Positions 11,679 to 22,132 of a DNA stretch of 64,000 bases are shown here, piece by piece. The position numbers were made by a program, and so were the translations under genes. The notes below the pieces were generated by a model that saw only the letters and a list, made by a program, of their open reading frames with translations, searched no databases and was not told the DNA's origin. The stretch is from Pezicula radicicola (taxonomy: Eukaryota; Ascomycota; Leotiomycetes; Helotiales; Dermateaceae): NCBI GenBank assembly GCA_003008705.1, contig PDUO01000009.1, positions 558,001 to 622,000 on the forward strand, read 5' to 3'. Every line of letters begins with the position of its first letter. Positions within the stretch are counted from its first letter, which is position 1.

Positions 11679-12544
11679 TGTTGAGATGATTTGAGAGAGG
11701 GGTATGAGTTATGATTATGATGATGATGTGATATGATATGATATGACATGGTTTATGGATATGAAGGAAAGAAAGCATGGAGTTTTGTGGGTATTGATTG
11801 AGTGGAATACTCTTTTGTGGTGTTAGCACAACTAATAATGCTAGTGTTAGTGTGCAATAGCACTGTAAGCCCTTATAGTATTTTTGGTAATTGTTGCTGG
11901 GTTTCGGCACAGAAGGTGGGTAACAGCCAAAGGTTATTTATTGTAAGTTTAGAACAGAAGAACCACTTGATCTCTAAAAGGCCACTCACGTTCTCTCTCG
12001 GTTAAAGGAGAAAATAAGGAAATATAAAAGAAAGGACACGTCGCTTTCTTTGCCTAGTTTCTTACTTTCGTGAAATACTTCTGCTAGGCTTTCAAAAAGA
12101 GCATTATATTTCTACTTTTGTCTGTTATTGATGAAAACAAGAAGCATTATCTGTCAACTTCATAAATAATATTTGCTTAAAACTCTATGGAGCTTTGCAT
12201 CTTTTAACAATATTTTGATTTCGAGAATTTTTGGGTGTTTTCGAGGGGTGGAACAGTTAGTTGTTAAACCTAAATCCTAAGTTGAAGGAAATATGATTTT
12301 GTTTGAATGGGGGAGCAGGGCTACTTTATTGGCAAAATTGGCTGTGTTTAGGAAAATAATAGTTCCCAAGTTGGGAAAGTAGGTAAACATTGATTGTCGG
12401 ACGCTCGCTTAGAAGCGAACAGCTAAATGATACAGACGACCTCGCCAGGTTCCGGTCAGATCGACACAAGAAGTAGTGAAACCATCCGAAATAGCACGAA
12501 TAGGTGCTGTCAGACTCATGGTAACATCACTTTTATTGGTCTCA
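11679..12544. other. Intergenic, nothing recognised
   Basis: AT-rich spacer between convergent genes. It has short low-complexity runs (GATGATGATG and TGATATGATATGATATGA near 11720) but no conserved frame. Confidence 0.5.
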
Positions 12545-14925
12545 TTACAACTAATCGAATTCGTCAATGGGTATCCTATCGACAGAAGGAGAATACTCAC
12601 AACGTAACGAAACCCAGGAAGCTCGAGGTCAGTCTTATCTGCGAATTCGTCCTCGGGGGCATTCTGAACCTCACCCTCGGCAAGCAACTTATCACGGCGA
12701 CGGTTCTCTCGTACGTAGTAAATACGCAGAAGAGCGAGCAAGATGCCTAAATTTTCTTAATTAAAGATTTTTAGCTATGGTAAAGTGAAGGGGGGATTCA
12801 CCTTGGAGAATTATGCAGATGATGTCTGCAATGAAGACGGAACGGTATGCCGGTGTCTCACCAGTCTTGACCATGAATGGCCCACTGATGTTACCGAGAG
12901 CGTAGCCGAGAAAAGCGTAGGATGATAGTGTAATACGTTTAGTATACCCAGAACTGTTGACGCCGGGAAGCGAGAGGCAGATAAATAACGACGTGGCAAA
13001 TGGCGGGAATAGGTAGACTATGCGTCAAGGTTAGCAAAACTTCCTAATATGATAGAGGATTGGCTTACCTCCTATTAGCAGGCCAGCCACGTTGCTTCGG
13101 GGTAGGACAATCTGCAGTAGCAGTCCGATAAATGTCGGGACCAGCATCCCAATACAGACGTAGATCCGTGCATTTGGGAGCTTCTGGGCTAGCCAACCTC
13201 CGAAAAGGATGCATACCATATTAATAAAACCTTGGGGGATATAGATCAGAGTGGATTGGAGTGAGTCAAAGCCGAAGCTTTTGATTGTGAGAGTACCAAA
13301 CGCCCCAAAGCCACCGCTATAGAAGGAATCAGCGGAAATCTCAGATAGAGGATAAGTAACTGACTTAAGGACCTCGTTACAAAAGATAGTAAGGAAGAGT
13401 AGCAGCCCCTGCGGGTCCTGGAGCGGGTTAAGGGCCTCTTGGATTTGCTTCCACTTTAACTTGCGGTTTAAAATGCCCGTGTTGTTGGTTCGGATACGGT
13501 GGACGGCAAGGACGCGTTCCTTCTCGGTCAAGAATTGTGCCGCCATAGGTGAAGTTGGGAGAAGGAGGTAGACGAGGGTGCCTGGTAAAAGTCATTTTTG
13601 CTACTCTCAACTAAGATAATTTATTAACGTACCCCAAAGGACAGTAATAAGACCTATATGATAGTAAAAATTTATCCATCAGTGTTAGCCTTCATTTTTT
13701 GTTGTAAAAAGCGTGTATACCGTTTATAATATAGATCCACTGAGGCACTAGTTAACAGGCTGTTCACTACCAAAATAGGCATCCATTTAGACACTCACTT
13801 TCCAGCCTGCGACCCCTGCGTTAACATGACCCATACCAAAAGCGATGATACCGCCAACCATAGCTACAGAATCAATAAGTTAGGCTCATTGTGAACAACC
13901 CGAGGCACTCACAACCAAAACCGTTCGCCGCAGCCCAGGCACCTGTTCGCAAAACCTGCTCCCTTCGAGTGTAGTACATGCCGTTCTATACAGTGTCTGA
14001 GCCATTGATTCTACGAGTGATAGATAGACTTTCATAAACATACGATGAGAATGAAGGTGGGAGTGATAAGCGACTCGAAGCCACCGAGGATGAAACGTAA
14101 GACGGCCATGCCAGCAAAGTTATGTGCACCGGCGGTGGCAATGAGCACACCACCCCAAGCCTAATCATATAATGGCGAGTTAGCATAAGCAAGCGCTGGT
14201 GGTGGTGCGCCCCGGCTAGGCATGCATACCACGATTGCCAAACCGACGAAGCGACCGATGGGGAACTTTTGCGAGAGCAGTGTTGTGGGGTATTCGCAGA
14301 TCAAGTAACCAAAGTAGAATAAGGACGATAGCCACGAGCTATATCGGAAAACTATGTCAGCCTGAAGGAGCTTTCTGGGATGATTCCGTTGGAACTTGGG
14401 TAACTGACTACTCCTTGCCAACAAGTTTGAGATCACTGCTTAGGGTGAACACACTGGCATATCCAAGGCAGCTTTTGTCGATACATTGCAGAGCATAGGT
14501 CCCAAAAAGAAGAGGCAAGAGACGCTTGTCGATCTTACGCACGAGGGACTTATAGTCTGCCTCAGTAGCTTTGGAGGCTATCGACGCAACATCATGGTTG
14601 CGGAGAAACTGCTACATGTCAGCCAAGTTCTGGTAGCTCTACTGGTACCGCAAATTGCTTCGTAAGAGAGATCATTTTCAATAGGTATTCATTGAGATAT
14701 AAGGGTTAGAACTTCAGTAATTCACTTGGTTTCAGTAAACCACTTAAGTCGAGTAACCCAATTGGTTTAAGTAAATCGCTTGATTTGAGTTATTAACCCT
14801 AATCAAAATGATCTCTTATGAACCAATCCGTACGGTAAATATTCAGGAACCAGAATGCTCACCTTGCCAGCCTCATCCTCGTCCTTAACTAGGGGTTCCT
14901 CCAGATCTTTACGAGGTGTCGACAT
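12545..14925 (-). CDS. Dal5/allantoate-permease-like MFS transporter
   Basis: Twelve exons join in phase to 514 residues: 14925-14863, 14608-14412, 14338-14230, 14160-14044, 13985-13913, 13863-13799, 13739-13721, 13653-13633, 13581-13069, 13017-12802, 12746-12601 and 12550-12545. Family signatures of the anion:cation symporter (Dal5) group are FLRNHDVA, VRKIDKRLLPLL, YFGYLICEYPTTLLSQKFP, GGFESLITPTF, WIYIINGLITVLWG, and the terminal ELPGFRYVL. Without the last 50-nt intron the frame would run 60+ residues beyond FRYV; splicing to TTG TAA gives the canonical FRYVL end. Expected to import an organic anion or ureide such as allantoate, a vitamin or a dipeptide; the substrate cannot be read. It is divergent from a flavin monooxygenase, so the two may act on the same nutrient. 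AGATAA and AGATAG motifs near 15243 and 15270 would fit nitrogen (GATA-factor) control, which is inference. Confidence 0.87.
14645..14833. mobile_element. MITE-like insertion in intron 1 of the Dal5-like gene
   Basis: Imperfect inverted ends face each other: GTACCGCAAATTGCTTCGTA then AGAG(AG)ATCATTTT at the left, and AAAATGATCTCTTATGAACC then AATCCGTAC at the right. The interior holds four degenerate copies of an ACTTGGTTTNAGTAAACC-like unit. The host intron (14862-14609, 254 nt) is 3-5 times longer than most others in this gene, and the insertion accounts for the excess. Confidence 0.6.
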
Positions 14926-15430
14926 TTTCTCTTCCCGGGCGTACTATACGTTTGAGTGTTCGAAGACAGCATCGTTGGCGAACTGGAGTGGGTGGTGCTT
15001 ATATCCCACTAATTGCTATAAAGTACCAGACTTAGATAGGAGATGTCGCGATAACAGTCACCTAAGACGTGTTTACGGGTAACCCTTGCGGCACAGTAAT
15101 AAATTCCCCTTGACGATTCCGATCGGATCCTGATCCGACAGTGGGATATTACAGTCACGCAATACGGTAGGAGGAGAAGACCTACAAATCTTCAAATGAT
15201 AGCTGTAATTTCAACTTTTCTTCGGCGGGTAAAGCCGTCAAAGATAACATCGCATCTGTCTTTTTGGAGCAGATAGTATATGGTCTTCACCAATAGAGTA
15301 GCACATTCTCATCTACTGTTGTAAGTTAGGGTGTAGTGATTTCCACACACATACTACAATCAGCATACCTCTACAAGCACAAGTCCAAGCTATTATCCAA
15401 CTAATCCACAATTCGTAAGGTGAAAGAACC
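14926..15430. promoter_or_regulatory. Divergent spacer: transporter / monooxygenase
   Basis: This 505-bp shared upstream region lies between the minus-strand transporter and the plus-strand monooxygenase. It contains AGATAA and AGATAG (GATA-factor type) near 15243 and 15270. No other gene lies in it. Co-regulation is an inference from the arrangement. Confidence 0.4.
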
Positions 15431-17268
15431 ATGGGTGACGCACGATCACAACAAAACTTACAGGACCATGTTCTGACAGAACCGGTAACTTGGCATCCTC
15501 TTGACCTGGAAGAGCATCCTATCGACGCCGCACCGAATATAAAGGCTATTGTTGTTGGAGCTGGGATTGCTGGAATTAACGCTGCCATTCTCCTTCCAGT
15601 AAAGGTGCCTGGTCTGGATTTGGTGATTTACGAACGTGACTCCGATATAGTATGTCTCTCGTCCATTCATCGAAACTACAGTGCTGACATAACTGCGAGG
15701 GAGGAGTATGGCACCAATGCACCTATCCAGGCGTGGCATGTGATGTAAAATCACACGTCTACCAATCGACATTTTCGCCTTCGCGAGACTGGTCAAAGCA
15801 TTACGCTGAAGGCGCTGAGATCAAAGCATATTGGCAAGAGGTAGCGAAAAAGTATGATGCCTGGAGATACATACGATGTAGCCATGAAGTTTTGTCCGCT
15901 GAGTGGAGTGAGCAAAAAGCGAAGTGGCTTGTGACAGTCAAGCATGAAACTACAACAATAGTGGACGAAGCTGATTTTATAATCATGGCCACGGGTATAT
16001 TCAGCCACCCGACTTTACCAAAATATCCAGGCATGTCAGATTACGAGGGTCACCTCTGTCATAGCTCGAGATGGAACTCAGAATTCGACCCTGCCGGTAA
16101 GAACATTGCAGTCATCGGAAATGGCGCTTCTGGTCTACAGATCCTGCCTCAACTTCAGAGGCTATCTCGCAAAATTGATCACTACGCGCGGAGCCCAACC
16201 TGGATTGCCAGTAGTTTTGGGGGCCAGGATGATGAACGTGACAAACCCATCCCTGATGATCTACGATCTTCTTTCGATGATCCAGAGACGTATCTGCGTT
16301 ATCGGAAGGGCTTGGAGAATCCGTCCTTCAGTTCATTTGGCAGCATCATGAAAGATGGTGCCAAATCGAAACTGAATCGGGTCAAGATCCACGAGCTTAT
16401 GAAGGCAAGGCTCGGAGACCGCACAGATCTCCTAGATGCCATCCAACCAGACTTCTCTCCTAGTTGCAGGAGGCTCACCCCTGGCCCAGGCTATCTTGAA
16501 GCCCTCACCAAGCCGAATGTGGAGTACATCACAGCGCCGATCGAAAGATTCACCAAGACTGGAATTAGAACCGTAGATGGCAAGGAAAGAGACGTCGATG
16601 CCATTGTCTGTTGTACTGGATCCGAGAAGTCTTTCGCGCCTCCGTTCTCGATCATCAATAACGGGGTTGATCTCGCTTCCGCTTGGAAACCTGGTGGGAG
16701 CATTGGGTTCCCCAACACGTATCTAGGTATAGCAGCTCCTGGGTTTCCCAACCTGTTGTTCGTCAACGGGCCCAACGCGGCCGCCGCGACAGGGACGCTG
16801 CCCTTTTCTACTGAGAATCAGATCACGTTCGTCGCAAAAATTCTGCGAAAAGCTCGAAGCCAGGGCATTCGGACGATTACCCCGACGCTTCAAGCAACCG
16901 AAGACTTCAGGGCGTACTGCCAAGCCTACTTCCCTCGAACCGTCATGAGCGAGGATTGCAGCTCATGGTTTAATGGTGGTATCAAAGGGGGTAGGGTCCT
17001 TGCCAGTTGGCCTGGGAGCGGCTTGCATGCCAACATTGTGCGAAGAGACCCTCGGTGGGAAGATTGGGAGTATACTTATCAGTCAGCCTCGGAGAACAGA
17101 TTTGCATACTTTGGCAACGGATGGACACGAAAAGATGTCGAGATGGACCAAGACGCCCCGGGTGACTTACAAAAACGTGAGATTGACATGACGCCGTACT
17201 TGCATCCAGATTCCGTGACAGGGCAGCTGGACCTAAGGGCTTATCACGAGCTGTGGTACAACGCGTGA
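15431..17268 (+). CDS. Baeyer-Villiger-type FAD/NADPH monooxygenase
   Basis: Two exons, 15431-15649 and 15700-17268, give 595 residues. Removing the 50-nt intron restores the block DSDIGGVWHQCTYPGVACDV, the standard motif after the FAD-binding fold. The first Rossmann motif is GAGIAG at residues 43-48, and the second (NADPH) is GNGASG at 213-218. Between them, YEGHLCHSSRWN (188-199) matches the BVMO fingerprint FxGxxxHxxxW, with Tyr for the first Phe. Such enzymes insert oxygen next to ketones; fungal relatives (StcW/MoxY-like) act in secondary metabolism or catabolism. No transit signal is seen. It is divergent from the Dal5-like transporter, with no polyketide or terpene synthase in the window, so a catabolic or tailoring role is equally possible. 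Confidence 0.9.
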
Positions 17269-17620
17269 GATGAACTACAATTGTTAAAGGAGATTCGGCA
17301 CGGTGGTGTCTTAGCTATGTAAACAGCAGACTAAGGTGAATGTAGACCCAGATCATTACAGACAGTAGGACTCTTTTTCAGGTTGATCTTGAACAACAGA
17401 ATGAGAAGATGAGAAGCGAGTAGGTGGTAGGTGGTAGAACTTGGCGCCTGCTGACTAATAACACTAGCGTATCTAGCTCCAGGCTAGAGCTACTCGCTTA
17501 GCCAATTGAAAAGCTCAAAATTTCACCAGCCTTTTCTCTTCGTTTTTTGTTCCGCACGACATTCATACCATTGCAATGTGCAATACCTGAACCACAACAA
17601 TTCCTCTCCCAGGTAGAGGG
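17269..17620. other. Intergenic, promoter of histidine phosphatase
   Basis: 352-bp spacer between tandem plus-strand genes. It has a short GTAGGTGGTAGGTGGTAG duplication and a CT-rich leader, and no other feature. Confidence 0.45.
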
Positions 17621-18678
17621 ATGAGACTTCTCCTAATCAGGCACGGCGAGACCGTCGATAACGTTGCTGGAAAATAGTAAGTAAGCTCCAATCTTGCCTT
17701 TCACCAGACCTTGGCTGACCTCTCAGTGCTGGCACCACAGACTCGGCCTTGACTAATCATGGCGCCCTGCAAGCCAGTCGACTCGGCGCTCATCTTTACA
17801 AGACATTCAAAGTCTCCCACATCTTTTCATCGGACCTACAGCGAGCCGTCAAAACCGCTGAAGCAATTCGACTCGCTCAAGACCAGAACTCAACTGTACC
17901 CGCAGTTACAAGGCTCGAAGTGCTTCGTGAGCAAGACTTTGGATTTTATGAAGGGAAACCTTTCTACGAACGGCCACGAGATTCGAACAACAGTGGCAGG
18001 GAGGCACATACAGACCTACACAGGAACGAGCCAGGATTCAAAGACGTCGAGTCGAAGGAGTCGATGAAGGCTCGCATGGATATTTTCATCGATGCGCATC
18101 TACTCCATCTCTTTCATTCTACTGAATCTAGTGACACAGTGGTTGTCGTAGCCCACGGTATAATTCTCTCGCACCTGTGGCGAGGGGTTTTACTACGCTT
18201 TGCTGAACGCAATGTTTCTGTCGAGACTGGAGTTGTCTCTGAAGACAAGATTTTCAGTCTAGAACATCTTGTTGGCTGGTCAAACACTGGCTTTCTTGAT
18301 TTGGAGATTAAGCCTAAGTCAACCAAAGAAGCAACGACTTTCAGCATATCGGTTGCAGAGCCAGTCGATGGCCCAGTCAAGGACCCTTCTGTCAAGAAGC
18401 CACTAGCTGAAACATCACCACCAATAAGTCCTGCAGTCAATGGAGCGGCCGCCACAACAGTTGATCTATGTTCCACAGCCGACACATCGGTAGCTCTCCA
18501 GCGCGCACCTCCTTTGTCAAAAGCTCTAGATATATCACTTGTGGTGAAAGCAGTGAATAACCTGGAGCACTTGAAGGGTCTAAAGAAGACTCGTGGCGGA
18601 ATTGGAAGTTTACAGCATGATTCAAAGCAGAAGACAATGGATTCTTTCTTCACAAAAAAGAGGAAATCCGAGCCTTGA
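17621..18678 (+). CDS. Histidine phosphatase with C-terminal PIP box
   Basis: Two exons (17621-17676, 17727-18678) encode 335 residues. The phosphoglycerate-mutase-superfamily core starts immediately: MRLLLIRHGETVDN holds the catalytic RHG (His8), IFSSDLQRAVKTAE is the second phosphate-pocket segment, LREQDFGFYEGKP carries the acidic residue, and VVVVAHGIILSHLW the second catalytic His. The core ends near residue 200; a Pro/Ser/Ala-rich linker follows. The last 16 residues read QKTMDSFFTKKRKSEP. QKTMDSFF (320-327) fits the PCNA-interaction consensus QxxMxxFF exactly, and KKRK directly after it resembles both the basic flank of p21-type PIP boxes and a nuclear signal. I infer a nuclear phosphatase recruited to PCNA; the substrate is unknown. 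TRGGIGS before the PIP box looks like a further conserved motif. Confidence 0.88.
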
Positions 18679-19683
18679 TGTTCGTCCTAGGGTAAGCACC
18701 TCCTTTTCACTTTTTTCTTACATGATATGATGAGAGCAAATTTTTCACAGACCTGATCGGAGAGTACTTCAAGTACTTCTATGTCGATTAACAATTATCC
18801 AACTGCTGTCTGATCACTTATCCAAATCTCCAACTGTTAAGCTACAAATCATTCTTGACCACTGCTGACTTTGTTGATTAGTTTGCCCTGTTGACTGGCC
18901 GTCTATTAATATTCGTTGGCACAATTGCAGCATTATGGCTTTGAATACATCACACTTTTAGAAAGTGTAGTATGCTAGCTTGGCATACCTATGAGCTTGC
19001 TATGTATGCCTTGGGATGTTTATTCATTCTGATTCAACCTCTGGGCGCCTGTCATCGCCGCATATATACAAAGTTTTGTAAGTTTAGGTTGGTACGCAGG
19101 TATCAGTTGGCCCTTTCGCCAGATTATCCAGTACGCCTCATTAGCTGTGGTACTCAGCTCTGCTCAACCTAGGTAAGACCACCGAATTAGTGTTTAGATA
19201 TCCTTAACATTGCTCTGGTTCACCGTTTTCTTTTCTTTTCCCCGTTACTCACACAAGACAAACCTCACAACTGCCCGCCATAGTGCTTTGCACTCAACTA
19301 TTGCGGTCCTAAAGCTGAGGGAAATTACCCCTGCACTTCATTCTGGTCCGTCATTCGCAAAATAACAAAGGGCCAGTTTGCGGTTGTAGGCATGGTGGGA
19401 AGTTCCTTTGAGAAAACTCGTGTTGATTCATCAACTTGACTCGGGTGGTTGTGACTCCCTACAAATCCCTACTTTTACACTTAGTCAGAATGTTCCAAAA
19501 CAATAATATACAAGCAATTACGTTTCGCAATGCATTTAAGAAAATTTGAAGCTAGTTGAGTCGTTCAATAATAGTAGCAACATATTCGTCTAAACTGGGT
19601 ACATGCAGAGTTTCGGATAGAGTGAAAAGAAGCTAAATATGTAATATTTCTCATAGGTACTTAGTTAATTATAAATACTTCAG
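18679..19683. other. Intergenic; possible lost 5' half of the exchanger remnant
   Basis: I looked here for the missing N-terminal helices of the exchanger remnant that follows and found no convincing exon. No other gene was recognised. Confidence 0.5.
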
Positions 19684-20278
19684 TCATGCCAATTTGTTTG
19701 AAACCGAATTCCAGGACGGATACGATGATGACGAGGATGATAATGAGGGCAAGATTACACCTGAACTCTGTCCCTTGCTCAAAATCCCTGTGGTTGTTTG
19801 CGTCTTAGCCCTGGTTTTGCAAACAGACAGCATCGCATCATCACTACAGACCATCAACAAGTCTTGGGAAAGCCGAAAGTGGCTGGTTATGTACTTTATT
19901 CCAATCGCTTTGCCCATCAGTAGGCACTTTGAAGCAATGAGGCTTGCCTCGAGAGACAAAATGGATGAATCGCTAGAATCAACCTTAGGCTGCTCCGTCA
20001 CCATTTGTCTCTTTGTAGGCCCTCTGCTACTTGTCTTATCCTGGTGTTTGGGCTCTACGTTCGCTTTACGTTTCGACATTTTTGGAACTATTGCATACTC
20101 ATTGAATGTGCTTATCATGGCATACATAATTAACGATAGAAAGTCAAATTGGCTTGAAGGTATAGAGCTCTTAGTTGTGTGAGTCTGAATGTTACAGTGT
20201 CAACTGAAGGTCTCGCTAACATAAGGCTCTAGATACACTCTTTTAACAGTTGCTTTTTCTTTCCTGGAACCATTTTAA
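19684..20278 (+). pseudogene. Ca2+/H+ exchanger (CAX) C-terminal remnant
   Basis: Two exon-like blocks (19684-20178 and 20233-20278; GTGAGT donor, CTCTAG acceptor) read HANLFETEFQDGYDDDEDD, which is the acidic loop of CAX proteins, then DKMDESLESTLGCSV, VGPLLLVLSWCLG and DRKSNWLEGIELLVVY, ending FLEPF. These match the second half of vacuolar Vcx1-type calcium/proton antiporters. The first CaCA repeat is absent, and the segment that should hold the second GNAAEH-type ion-binding motif reads ALPISRHFEAMR instead, so the key acidic site is gone. The frame is still open and the last splice sites are intact, which suggests recent truncation or a very divergent gene with undetected upstream exons. 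The plausible first residue follows a TACTTCAG acceptor at 19683. Confidence 0.65.
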
Positions 20279-20839
20279 GTCTCTCCTGAGTATCTATCGC
20301 CATACCCAAGAGAAACCACGAAGAAAGGAATACCCTAGATTTCTATACCCCTTTACTCCTCGGCACTTGCTTACGGCAACTTTGCTGCTAGGAAGACGAT
20401 ATCTCGTCCTCTACGAATTGTAGAAGCCCCTGACGTTGATAGACTCCCGGATTTGCACGGCCGTCTTTTATACCATGTTTGAAAATGTACCTAATCGTTT
20501 ATCGCCTACCACAACAGAGCAGTTATGCGTATATCTGAGGCAAGTTCTTGTTGTAGAGAAGTTGAATAAGTGCTTCACAAGATGAGCCCATGCACACATA
20601 ACGAGAAGATCGAATAATTTAAGTGGTGTTCGGTAGATTGTGAGGCTAAAATTACTAGTTGTGTGCGACTAGCCTGAAGATGATCCAAAGGCAATCCTTG
20701 AACTCAATTCTAATATTGGATAGTAACAATAAAACTGGCCCCCCGTTCAACTCTACTGCTACTCACTAGTGCTCACCTGCTTCCAATCTGTATTTCTATT
20801 TGAAGTAAGACTAACATCCTTACTTAGAAATAACAGCAG
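20279..20839. other. Intergenic between two remnants
   Basis: Nothing was recognised. The sequence is ordinary AT-rich spacer. Confidence 0.45.
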
Positions 20840-22132
20840 TTAACGCCAACTAAGCACCGATGCTCTTAAAGCACAGGCTTCGATTGGTTGCGAAAGAATA
20901 TCATAAGTCAATTCCTCTTCTTCCAAGCCCAGCGCCTTCAATTTCTTCAGAAATAGGTGATTGGGGCGGTTGAGCATTACCCCTTTCACTGTTCTCTGTC
21001 CGACGTTTGGTGGCTCGAATTTTGGTGGTTCTTCAGAGGTCGTGAGCTTTGGGTGCGGAACTATGATAGCTGCGGGATCTGGATGAAGAAGAATGGCAGA
21101 GAGAACCTCTCAGAATTTTCGTTGCCAAAAGCTCTGTGGACTGTAGCTTGGTATCGAGAGTTCGAAAGCACTTCCATGTACCTACCTGTATTTACAATGT
21201 AGGTATAGTCCTTTGGTGGTGCGGGAACCCATATACCATTAGCGTTCAAGACTTCAAGACCTGCAACCATATCTGAGGAGACTGTCAGTGTCGTGTATGG
21301 TGTTCTAAAGAAGAAGTTTCTTACTCTAGAGAAGAAGCATTGAATCCTGTGCAAGGTTAATTCGACTATACTTCATACGTAAATAGATTTGAGACTCACC
21401 TCCACAGTCAGCATGCGCATATAAAGATGCACTTTTGTCTTTAGAAGGAGCTTGAATGGGGTAGTACTGCATAGTGATATCGGTCGAAGGCTGATGAAAG
21501 GATTCATCCAAGGCAGTTTCCTCCAAACCTAGTGAGAATGCAAAGATCTGTAGCAACTTCTTCGCAAACGCGTATAGCTCTCCGTCTATCCAAGTTAGTA
21601 ATTTTCGAGCCTGGTTCTATTAACACTTACAATAGTCGTATATGACTTTTCGAAATTTCGGAAGGGTATCATCCGGCCATTGGTTCAATGGAACACATCC
21701 CGGCGGCGCAACTTTCACAAACTGTTGCTCTGGATTGGTGTAATCGTTCCCCATTCCGTATGAGGATCGCCGATTCGTTCTATCTTCGTGTAGAAACGGG
21801 TGGTAGCATTTGACTCCTTGGCTATTATCAACGTGGAGTTTAAGCTGCTATCTGGAAACTGGGGGATTGGTAGCGTAGAAGCATTCCACTTCTTTGGCTG
21901 CCTTTGCAATATCGATGGCTATTGCTTTACGAACTTCAAGGTCTAGCGAGAAAATGTTTGTAACATCTATGGTTGGGATGGAATCGAATGTCGCCTTTGC
22001 ATTTTTGCCTTTCAAGATTGGACGGCATTGACGGTAACCACCCGAAATGTAGTAGATACGATCCAGGTCGTCATCCTGGGTAATTCTAGGGATGTTGAGA
22101 GGGTCTTTCTTTCCAGTGTCTGCGGAAGCCAT
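20840..22132 (-). pseudogene. 2-oxoglutarate/Fe(II) oxygenase, frameshifted
   Basis: Starts MASADTGKKDPLNIPRITQD at 22132 and shows the isopenicillin-N-synthase-like DIOX_N block (FDSIPTIDVTNIF...CFYATNPPV). Then the frame breaks: SSLNSTLIIAKE continues in another frame near 21860, and a short deletion plus a second shift precede GNDYTNPEQQFVKVAPPG. Downstream the jelly-roll reads SLGLEETALDESFHQPSTD, LYAHADCG (Fe ligands His and Asp), LEVLNANGIWVPAPPKDYT, YQATVHRAFGN (second His) and ERFSLPFF (2OG-binding Arg). A single-base loss near 21080 shifts the frame again before DPAAI; the rest can be followed (LNRPNHLFLKKLKALGLEEE) to a TAA at 20840. Catalytic residues survive in pieces, so decay is probably young. 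One intron (GTAAGT...GGATAG, near 21600) is still recognisable. Confidence 0.75.

Noticed and set aside
12545..17268. Secondary-metabolite gene cluster
   Set aside because: A transporter and a monooxygenase alone, with no PKS, NRPS, terpene synthase or prenyltransferase in the window, are not enough to call one.
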